Below, piece after piece: positions 22,864 to 34,800 of a stretch of 64,000 nt of DNA. This DNA comes from Endomychus coccineus (taxonomy: Eukaryota; Arthropoda; Insecta; Coleoptera; Endomychidae). The DNA lies in NCBI GenBank assembly GCA_958510875.1, contig OY294068.1, positions 22,672,297 through 22,736,296 on the forward strand. Direction: 5' to 3'. Position numbers and translations under genes: made by a program. Numbering within the stretch: position 1 is the first letter of the stretch; every line of letters starts with the position of its first letter. The notes under the pieces are model-generated. The model was not told the DNA's origin, ran no database searches, and saw only the letters and a list, made by a program, of their open reading frames with translations.

Positions 22864-25800
22864 ATGAAGATCGCAAATATTGACGATTACATTCACGTAC
22901 TGGACCCATTGACGGATACCTGGTCCGTTATCAGGGGAATAGCCAATTCCGGTAAACAAGAAGATGCTTTCTACGTATGCGACGTTGGCGACATCATCAA
23001 CAAATACAAGATATGGAAAGAAGCGATGCCAAGGGTGGAACCACATTATGGTGAATATATTTTATCCCAAATTAATTTCTATTGTTTTACTGGATTCTCA
23101 TTTGCAGCTTCGATTATTTTTAATTTGACGAGTACTTGATTTAAATTATGAGAAACTGAAACAGTGGCAGCTCCTCTAAGGAGGCTCAGCCTCCTCACCA
23201 ATTTATCTTAATGATCATTCTCCATTTTATTTCCTGTTTCTCTGATAATTTTTAAAATTTTACAATTAATTCCCCGTTCTCAGTAGTTACTTTTAATCTG
23301 GCAACAGTGCCCTGAGGCTAGACTCTCTATATATCTCAAACGCTGAGCATGTGTTGTTCAACGCAGTTGCCGTTTTTCCGACCAGTCCGAACGCCAACTG
23401 GGTAAATCAGCGAAAACGGCAACACCCTCTGGAGGCTAGCCTGCGGCAGCCGCTAGCAATCTATGACATACGAGACGTGCGTTCTGCCGACTGCTGAGTA
23501 GGTCAGTCAGTGCTTGTTTGTTTATGTGTTGTCATGCCACGCGAAGTAAGGTTAGATTGTTGTCTGTTGTAAATTTAAAATGAGTGTTAGTGAGTTAGTT
23601 GCTGCCTTTTAGAAAATCCATTTAGTGAATTAACATATGATAAAAGTGTTTCTTTTAAATAAACGGCCTTTACCGGGTTTGAAAGGATTAGTAATGTCAA
23701 GTAACTATCAAAATCGATCATTGTTAATAGGTACTAATAGTAGTATTGACAAGACGAAGTTTAAAAAAAAATCATTGATTTCCCTGTATTGCTCCAACTC
23801 GATGGAATTTTACATCACGTGCAGTATTTACCATCCATAAAAATAAAGACAAATTAATTGAAACATTTGATTTTGTATTAAACAGTGATGACTTTTCAAC
23901 AGATCAGGTTTCATTAAATGCTGTTGTTGGTTTAAAATCTTATTTAGAAAATGAAGAATTTTTGTTTTTTCTTGATAATTTTAAATTAATATTTGAACAA
24001 ACTGATCTTATTTTTCAAATTTTACAACATAAATTCAAGAGATCGTTTGAAACATCTCATTGGAAAAATTTCAAGTTTCATTTTAATATTTTATTTGAAA
24101 ATTTTTCAACTGATGAGGCTCCTCCCGCGAAAAGGAGGAAAACATATAATTTGGTAGACAAGACAACTTTTTTATGAAATTTTAGATACTATTAAAGGTC
24201 AAATTGAGATTCGATTTTCCGATTTACATGAATTGAAGTTTTTTGACTTGACGAATAGAAGATTTTTCGAATCTTTTTCAAAAAAGTTCCCCAATACACT
24301 TTAAGATAACTTAGTTCTAAAATATAAATTTTTTGGTAAATAGCACGGCACAATGAATTATGCGTTATATACTCGGATAAAGATATTTTAGGCCAGTATG
24401 ACAGTCACGCCGATATGATAAAATATATGATAGACAATGATTTGCAACAAGTTTTACCTCAGTTTTATAAACTACTTTGTTTGACAGTCACCATTTCTGT
24501 CACGTCGGCATCGGTGGAGAGATCATTCTCTACTCTCAAACGAATTAGAACTTACATGCCAAATACAATGGGCCAAAATCGTTTATACAATGTTAGTTTA
24601 ATATCTATTGAAAAAGATTTAGTAATACGGTCGCTGTGCAAAGGTTAAAAGGCTGTGAATAGAGTATATTTTTACAAAAACGTTTTATGTCCAGCCTCCT
24701 CTCTCAAAAATTCACGAGCCGCCACTGCTTTCTGAATATTTCTTCAATTATTCTCTGTCGATTTATGTTTTGAAAATGAACTTAAAGAGTTAGAAACAGA
24801 AAGATAACAAAACAAATTTCCTGGAGCTTACCCTCATGCACCTTAATAAAATTACTTTCAATATTCATAGAAAATCTACATTCACAGATACAACTATTGC
24901 CAATTCGTTCATAAGTCCCCATAGTCATGAATTATCAGCATAAAATTCAATGTTACATAGAGGCTTTCCAGTTCCTCTGTCCCCTAAAAACTTAAATAAA
25001 GAGTTGAATATAATCATGGTTATAGGTTATATCCATCCACATTTGATTTTAATATGAAATTATATCCAAATTGATTAATAGAAAAAAGCAGGAATTAACT
25101 GACTCAACTATTTATCCTTTTACAAATCATATTTTGGTGCTATGAGTGAAACAATCACAGACCTTTTATGAAATATAATCAAAAAGTTAGCTTCAAACCC
25201 CAAAATAAATTGTCTTATATTTTCTTCAATGCTAAAGAAATAAACCTGGAGTATATAAATCAACCTATTCAGAGTCTGATGACTTTTACATTGGTAGATC
25301 AAGTCGTAATATAGAAATTACAGACAAGGAACATTTTCTATCTTTCAGACACAAAAGAGATTCATCTTTCTCCAATCATTTTTCAGAAACAAGGCACACT
25401 TTTCCAAATTTAGATGAAGTAAAAATTTTGTATAATCATACGAGGTTTTAAATCATATACCCTAGAAGCAATAGACATTTTCTAAGGTATAAAAAACAAG
25501 AAATGTGTTGCCGCTACATAATTGTATCACATTCTATAAGAAATTCTTCGCATTTGTGTAAAGATAATGTAATAAATCAATTATTTATTTCATTATCTTT
25601 ACACAACTAAATAATATTCAAATCAATAATGTTTCGACGAAAATTTACAAAAACAGATTTTCCGCTTCTCGGAATCGAACCCGAGGCTACTGAGCGGGAT
25701 ACAAGTATATTATCCCTTGAACCACAGTGCCTTTGGTAATAAACTCGTTAATGTTATTTTTATGTTGACTTTAATAATTATTTTTCTTGTTGTATTTGTT

Positions 25801-28800
25801 AAACGATTTTGTTGAAATTTGGATAAAAGCAGTTTTAAATTAACTTAAACTTGCTGTAAAAGTCTTGTATATATTGGTAATTATGATTTTTTGTAATTTT
25901 CGACCATTCAGAAAAGGAACGGTTTTAGAAATAGCTTGAGTAAATGCATTATACTCTTCCTACTCCGCCGGGAAGAGTATCATAACGGCAGTAAAATTTC
26001 AAACGATGAATTACTTTTACTACAGCATTCTCTTCGATGTCTTGATAATATAAAATTCCCCGTAATCCACTAGTACATCACCGCATTAAGAAATCCTAAT
26101 TAGGTCATTAACTCTACCCTCTTATCCTACTTCAGGTTGTCGCTGTTTCTCTTTGTCCTTGTCTAAAACGGATACTATATTCCCACTCACGCCCGACTAC
26201 TTCTTTCAGGTTTCCAATCTCCATAACGAAGAACGTTTGTTTTTTATACAAATCTACAGTTTCATTCCGATATTGGTGAACTTTTGCACAATTGACCTTC
26301 AAAACAGAAGGAAAGTCATAGTCTATATGAGTCACCCCGTCACCTTCTCTCACCCCTTTAAGCAGATAAGCTTCGTAGCGCAACACAGTTATGTATAAAT
26401 TGTTGAAGTTTGTAAATGTGACGATCGAAATACACCCTGTAATGCTAATCATTGTATTTCAGCTATTAAATGTAATGATAGTTTGACCGTTTTGGATATT
26501 TTGGCGGCGATGGGAACTGGCTTTGATTGTGCCTCCAAAGCAGAAATAAATAAAGTGCTATCGCTCGGCGTACGCCCTGACCGGATTATCTACGCAAATC
26601 CAGCTAAGCCTGCAAGCCATATTCGTCACGCTGAGTCTGTCGGAGTTTCAACGATGACATTTGATAATGTGAATGAGTTGCACAAAGTGAAGGATCTGCA
26701 TCCCAATGCTAAGTGAGTACACAGGGTAATGTTTTGGAACTCTCGATTAAGAACATTTTCATCCTAAATAGGAGTATTGAAACGTCGATCGTGAAATGCA
26801 TTTAGTAGTCTTACATTCCTCGTAACTTTTGTAAAGTTCGAGAAATCTATCATCATGGGTTATCTATACCTTCAACAGAGATCGTTCAGTAACGTTGCAA
26901 ACTTGCTCGTTCTACTGAGGAGCTCTATGAGAAGAGCGAAACAGCTGTCTAGAACTATTAGTTTGTGGCGTAACTAATCGATCTAGACTAGAACGACCTT
27001 ATCATTTGAATTAGTGCAGTCAAATGCGTATAAAAATAGGCTAAATCTCGAAATCCTTGGGAAATGGACCGATTTTGATGGGACTCTTCGGAATTTTATC
27101 AGGAACAAAGTCTACCTCGTCTAAAGATGCGCAAAAATTTTGCCTTGTTTATAAACAATTTTAAATATACGAATTTGGCCAAAGTGTTGAGTTTATAGTT
27201 GTTTTCACCTAATTTTGGCCTTCTGAGTACGATTTCATTGTTATTATGGTCTTTAAATGCATACGTAAATTTTTTTGAATTGTTATAAATAAATTAATTA
27301 TTAATAATTATACGAATTTGACCAAAATGTCGAGTTTATAGTCGTTTTCAGCTAATTTTGGCCTCTTGAGCACGTTTTTATTTTGTTAATAAAGTCCGTA
27401 AATGCTCAGATAAATTTTTGAATTGTTATAAATAAATTATTTAATAATAAATATACGAATTGCGCCAAAATTCGAAGTGTAAAGTGTTCTCAAAACTAAT
27501 GTATTAATAGTCAAATACATTATATCAAAAAAAAAAATATGTATATTACTAGAAAAATCTCTATTTTGAAACGAACAAATAAAATATATTTTATTCTCGT
27601 TCATCTTAGGGTATAATACGGTGCTCATTAAAAATTCCCTGATGTTAGAATTAAAAAAAAAAAATTCTTTCGTGGCATTATATATAGCGTAAGTTTTGAA
27701 GTATTATTCGTGATACGTTTGAATTGAGCTATTTTTTTCTTGAACATGGAATTTTCTTATTGATTAATTTGTTATTTTATTGAGACTTGACACTATTTTT
27801 CTTCATTTTTCTGATATCATTTATTTGACTATCAATACATTGATTTAAAAAACTTTACACTTGGAATTTTGGCGCAATTCGTATATTTATTAATAAATAA
27901 TTTATTTATAACAGTTCAAAAATTTTTCTATGTATTTAAGGACTATAATAACAATAAAATCGTACTCAATAGGCCAAAATTAGCTAAAAACGACTATAAA
28001 CTCGACATTTTGGTCAAATTCGTATAATTATTGATAAATATAATTTGTTTATGACAAACTAACAAATTAGCGGGTATACATTAAACGATATTGACGACAA
28101 ATTCGAACCCAGAAGGCTATAATTATTCGAAAACGATCCTAAGCTCGTAGTTTTGGTCGAATTCGTCTATTTGTTAATAAATAATATGTTTATAACAAAT
28201 GAGGTTCATTCAACTACTTCTTGTTCAACTATTTTTCATATATTCACTGAACAAAAATAGTCTTTGCCCGATCATTCTTTATGAATTTTAATGTAATCTC
28301 ATAAATACGCTAATTAAATTGTTAATTTATTGTTTATAAACAATGCAAAATTTTTTGCGCAACTTTAGACGAGGTAGACTTTGTTTCTGATAAAATTCGG
28401 AAGAGAATGTCCCTTTTCCCAAGGATTTCGACCTCAAATACCCATTTGACTGCACTGTATGGGTTCTTGTTGAAAAATGTACACTTTGTTATAATTCAAT
28501 TTCAAACTACAGGATGGTGATCAGAATCAGATGCGATGCCGTAGAAGCTCAATGTCAGTTGGGCATGAAGTTTGGTTGCGATCCCGTCACCGAAGCACCT
28601 CAAATCCTCTGTGTGGCTCGTTCCTTGGGAATAGACGTGGTTGGAGTCAGTTTCCACGTTGGATCAGGCTGCAAAGAACCGGGCGTATTCAAAAGGGCCA
28701 TATCTGCCACGCACGATCTGTTCGACTTCGCCGCTTCGCTCGGATTCAACTTTTACTTGCTGGACATTGGCGGCGGATTTCCGGGAGATCGAGGAACGTC

Positions 28801-31800
28801 AATCAAGGAGGTATAGCAATTCTTTTATATTATTGGTGTGGATAATAATGATAAAAGTAGTGCTTGTCACCAAGGTACAGTTCATTTCGATTTATTTATC
28901 ACATTTGGTTGAACGCTTTGATGAAAAGTACGGCCGATTTCTTTCAGATTGCCGATGTGGTAAACGAGGCGCTCGACATCCACTTTCCCGATCCGTCCGT
29001 TCAAGTAATCGCCGAGCCGGGGCGTTTCTTCGTAAGTTCCGCCTACACTTTGGCCTGCAACGTGCATTCCATCAGATCGGTGCAGAAAGTCGATCCAGTC
29101 AGCGGTGATTCTTACACCCATCACATGTACTTCATCAACGACGGCGTATACGGAAGTTTCAATTGCATCTTGTACGATCATCAACGTGTGGTGCCTATAC
29201 CTCTGGACAATCCGGACGGAAAACTCTACTCGACCAGCATCTGGGGACCGACGTGCGACGGACTCGATCAGGTTATTGAAGAGATACGTTTTCCCGAAAT
29301 GCAACACGGTGATTGGATCGTTTTCGAGAATATGGGTGCCTATACTTTGCCGGTCGCAAGTCCCTTTAATGGATTTCCCATTCCTAAGGTGCATGTGGTT
29401 GTCGACGAAGATAGTTGGTAAGCGAATCTAATTATTGTTATATCGAACTGCAACGCTAATTACTAACATCATTAGTCCTAGACAGAAGTGCGTGCAGAAA
29501 TTAATACCTGGAAAAAAATATGAGCGTATAGAAAATTAAATTTAAAGGTGAGTTTCTGTTTTATGCAACTCGATCCGAAATGGCGAACATAACCTAAAAA
29601 ATTGGCAAAGTTGCAAAAAGCGGTTTTTTTCAAATAAGTGAGAAGTTGTAGGTATCAAATAGATCTATCGATTTGCTCTCATGATTATCGATTTCTTTCA
29701 TGATGATCCAAGAGCCGAGATATTGAAGATTTTGCAAGCACAAGCCACTTTGAAAGCACGAAATCAGTTTCCCCCACTCCGCCGCACGCTCCGACAGCCG
29801 CGTACGCTTCACTTTGTTACACAATTTCTAATACTGTCAATCGATGAAACATATCCTAGTATTTTTTTATTGAAAATGTAGGTATTTAACATTAGGATCC
29901 ATGAAGCACACTTCTGTAAAGTGTTTATTGCGTCTCGCAGATTTTTTCAAATAAAAAAATTATTCGTTGTCCAGAATGTCGTAGATGAAAAATGTTTTTG
30001 GTAATTCGTGAAAAAATGTCTGAGATCGATTCCCGTCAAAGACATTTCCAGGTAAGAAGTTGTCCTTCTTCCTTCTCCGTGTTCCTACTCATCAGAATCC
30101 ATTCCTGCGTCCTCAGATCAGGATTTTGGATCCCAAGACGCCGCTTGAACTCTGTTGGGTCTGTTTTCTCTGTCCCAGGGACGAAGACCAGCACCCTGTG
30201 GCGAACCGGAAGGTCCCCGAAATTGACCAGTCAGCTCGGCCCCCTCCCAGAGTCGCCCCAGTGAGCCGACCGTTTCCCTGAGCCAGTTTGTGGTTCTTTC
30301 GTTAGCACAGGTCGTCGATATGACCCCTGTGCTAAAGCTTGTTCTTTCGAACTGTGGAGCACTACCGCTCCTAGATGGGGTTTCACATAGTGCGTCCACA
30401 ATTCTATTCTGGACCAGGTCTGCTTGTTCCTGGCTCAGTTGAACTTCTGGATGGCGTCTGTCGATTATCGCCATTCGGGATCTCTTTGTCACCGAGCTAT
30501 AAGTGTCAGTCGACACTTGCGGGTTCCTGGCTCTTTTAGTCTGGATGGACTTTGGAGGGGTCTGGGAGTCAGATCGAGGTCTTTTTTGTTTCCCCCGTCT
30601 GAGAGTCCTCCCGCTCCTTTCTTTTCTTCCTGTTCTGCTTTTTTCGGCTTCGCAGGTTTTTCTTCTTCAGCAACTTCTTCCGTTACGCTCCGGAGGTTTT
30701 TTTTCCTGAGGTCTATCTTCTTGATTCCCTCAGTGATGTTGCCAGTGGTCTTGTTTTCTGCCGACTGCTCGGCAGTCCTTCCCACTGTTGTTGAGGTGGG
30801 CGAGGTCGTCTACTTTCATAGATCCCTCCTCTCTTGTGTTTTCACTATCATAGGCCATTGCTTCCTTGATAGTGCTCATTTCCGAGTCTGAGTCGGAGCT
30901 AGCCGACATCTCGGGTTTTTTTGTTTTTGTACTCTTGTCCATTTTGATCCCACGAGTATGGGGGAAGGGGTTGGTCCAGTTCTGCGGTGCCCCCTGCTTT
31001 AGATTAGAATCTTGGCTAACTGCAGATGTGTTGTCTAAGAGCACACACCTGGGCAAAATCACTTACATTATGCTGTAGGAGCGTGGGGAGCAGCTGTCAA
31101 CAAATATAGAAAACCTAGAAAAAAATTAAAAATCTTTTTAATTTAGACGCCACAAACCACGGACCTACCCCACAAACAAACTATATACTGAAACACAATT
31201 GTTTGTTGTTGCAACGGTGACTAGACAACATAGAACTCGATGTAGAACAACATCCCAAAGCCTGAGTAAAACATTTTGCAAAGGTGCTGTATCTAATTGG
31301 CTATATAATACTGATTGTCCTGAAATAAGACAGTTGAATTCTCTAAAAATGTACAAAGATGAAATAAAAAAATGGATAGTCACTGCCTCGAATTATGATT
31401 CACCAGTATGTTGATATAGAAAATACTTACTATTTGTAAGCAAATATTAGGGTACACTACACAATTATTACCTTATTTAAATATACGAGTGTGAGTGTCA
31501 AGTTTATGGTAAAAATAATTATATCATTGTTTAGCTGTAAAAAAAATGTTCTACACGGTAAAATTTATTGTATGTTAACAGGTTTTCAATACCTGGAAAA
31601 GCCACATTCAAGGATCTTCTTTTGTAGTAAACCTATTATTTATTCCCTAATTTTGTGTTTATGTAATTTGAGATTTTTGGTGGTGAATAAATATTATTAT
31701 TATTATTATATGCGGCTGTTTTCATATAAAAAAACAGTTACTTCGTTTTAATGTGTATTTACCTCTACTTCATCTTCAGTGTTGCAAACGATTTTTGTAC

Positions 31801-34800
31801 GATGTCGCATACTTATTGATAGATTTCAGAAAAGCCAATTCAATTCTTCAATTTCGCATTTGACATTTTTCAGTAGAATTCACAACGAGTGGTGGATACC
31901 AACTTAATTTTCTACTAAGACATTCTTTTAAGTTTCTACTAAGACATTCTGTGTATGCTATGTTCAGTCTAAAGATTAAATTTAAATTTTTATAAACTTT
32001 AATTAAAACAACTATTGCAAGTTCGATTTTCACAAATTTATTAAGAATGTGTCTAATTTCGCTACCACCGTAGCTTCTTCAAACGTATTACAAAGTACTA
32101 ACAGATAACATAATAGCTAAACTAATATACAGGGTGTTTCAGAAAGACCTCCCGTAAATGCAGGGGACGGTAGATTTTACAAAAATAATCAGATTTTTCA
32201 TATAAACTATGGTCCTATCTTTTTTCGTTTCGGAGATACAGGGCGGCGTTGAATTTAATTTTTTATAAACGAAATTTTGCTGTAGCCCCCGAGTACCAGA
32301 TTTCAACGAAATATCTGTAACTGTACAGGAGCTGCAGCAAAATTTCGTTTAAAAAAAATTCAATGCCTTGTATCTCCGAAAGAAGATAGATAGGACCATA
32401 GTTTCTATGAAAAATCTGATTATTTTTGTAAAATCTACCGTCCCCTGCATTTACGGGAGGTCTTTCTGAAACACCTTGTATACTTTAATGCTATCACAGG
32501 GTAGATAGTTTTCGGAAATTTTACCTAATTGAGGGATTACACTGGTTGTAAGCGGAAGATCTAATTATACAAGTTCAATAAGGGTGAATTTAGTGTTTAT
32601 TGGTCATTTAATAGGATTTCCGAATTCTGATATTTATTGATTTCAACTGATTCAAGTAGATTTGATTTATTATAACTTTGGTTGTGAGTATGTAAAATCT
32701 CGAAAATATCATCAAAGTTGTGGTTTTCTACAATTAAGTGTTCAGCAAAAGTTCAGTCTGTTGTTAATGACTTACACTTATTATGAACAATATTGAAGCA
32801 TTTGTCGTAGCAATAGAAAATTTGGAAAATGTCGCCGCTCCACAACAAGGAATAGCAAGACAAGTATTTCCTTGCTACGATTCATTTCAAGCAAGTAAAT
32901 TTCACTTCATAAAAAACTTTAGATTAACTAAAAAACTTGCTCGGGAATTAATTGAGATGCTAAGGTCATATTTGTCCACTTTGCTCTTCTCCAAATTCAA
33001 TTAGCAGAGCAAACCGCAAAATAATCAAACTTATATACATCAAGCTTCACATCTAACCTCACTTTCAATAATTTCAGTTCAATCCTTGCAACTCGTGTTG
33101 CATAAATGTTGCAAAATTACAACGTTGTCACATTGTGGCGTGCGAGATAAAATGTCGAATGTGCACAGTCGATCGCTATTCAAGAATAGCTTTTTGTAAA
33201 AGCGATCGACAAATGCGCTGCGACTCATTTAATTAGAGCTTCAAGAATTGGCCCCCAGATTCATTGAAATTTGGAGAGCCCTATTTACTAATTAACATAC
33301 TGTGTTGCATAAATGTTGCAAAATTACAACGTTGTCACATTGTGGCGTGCGAGATAAAATGTCGAATGTGCACAGTCGATCGCTATTCAAGAATAGCTTT
33401 TTGTAAAACGATCGACAAATGCGCTGCGACTCATTTAATTAGAGCTTCAAGAATTGGCCCCCAGATTCATTGAAATTTGGAGAGCCCTATTTACTAATTA
33501 ACATACTGTGTTGCATAAATGTTGCAAAATTACAACGTTGTCACATTGTGGCGTGCGAGATAAAATGTCGAATGTGCACAGTCGATCGCTATTCAAGAAT
33601 AGCTTTTTGTAAAAGCGATCGACAAATGCGCTGCGACTCATTTAATTAGAGCTTCAAGAATTGGCCCCCAGATTCATTGAAATTTGGAGAGCCCTATTTA
33701 CTAATTAACATACTGTGTTGCATAAATATTGCAAAATTACAACGTTGTCACATTGTGGCGTGCGAGATAAAATGTCGAATGTGCACAGTCGATCGCTATT
33801 CAAGAGTAGCTTTTTGTAAAACGATCGACAAATGCGCTGCGACTCATTTAATTAGAGCTTCAAGAATTGGCCCCCAGATTCATTGAAATTTGGAGAGCGC
33901 TATTTACTAATTAACATACTGTGTTGCATAAATGTTGCAAAATTACAACGTTGTCTCATTGTGGCGTGCGAGATAAAATGTCGAATGTGCACAGTCGATC
34001 GCTATTCAAGAATAGCTTTTTGTAAAAGCGATCGACAAATGCGCTGCGACTCATTAAATTAGAGCTTCAAGAATTGGCCCCCAGATTCATTGAAATTTGG
34101 AGAGCCCTATTTACTAATTAACATACTGTGTTGCATAAATGTTGCAAAATTACAACGTTGTCACATTGTGGCGTGCGAGATAAAATGTCGAATGTGCACA
34201 GTCGATCGCTATTCAAGAATAGCTTTTTGTAAAAGCGATCGACAAATGCGCTGCGACTCATTTAATTAGAGCTTCAAGAATTGGCCCCCAGATTCATTGA
34301 AATTTGGAGAGCCCTATTTACTAATTAACATACTGTGTTGCATAAATGTTGCAAAATTACAACGTTGTCACATTGTGGCGTGCGAGATAAAATGTCGAAT
34401 GTGCACAGTCGATCGCTATTCAAGAATAGCTTTTTGTAAAACGATCGACAAATGCGCTGCGACTCATTTAATTAGAGCTTCAAGAATTGGCCCCCAGATT
34501 CATTGAAATTTGGAGAGCCCTATTTACTAATTAACATACTGTGTTGCATAAATGTTGCAAAATTACAACGTTGTCACATTGTGGCGTGCGAGATGAAATG
34601 TCGAATGTGCACAGTCGATCGCTATTCAAGAATAGCTTTTTGTAAAACGATCGACAAATGCGCTGCGACTCATTTAATTAGAGCTTCAAGAATTGGCCCC
34701 CAGATTCATTGAAATTTGGAGAGCCCTATTTACTAATTAACATACTGTGTTGCATAAATGTTGCAAAATTACAACGTTGTCACATTGTGGCGTGCGAGAT

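Noticed and set aside
28882..29394. 170-codon minus-strand frame opposite ODC-1 exon 4
   Set aside because: It is the antisense shadow of a conserved coding exon. Its sequence matches no family, and the opposite strand is clearly the real one.
30424..30891. 155-codon plus-strand frame in ODC-1 intron 4
   Set aside because: It is antisense to the DUF4780-type retroelement fragment and rich in Ser/Phe/Leu from the reversed Lys/Glu codons.
33096..33302. Hammerhead ribozyme inside the satellite unit
   Set aside because: I looked for CTGANGA followed by GAAA in the unit on the plus strand and found no such pair.
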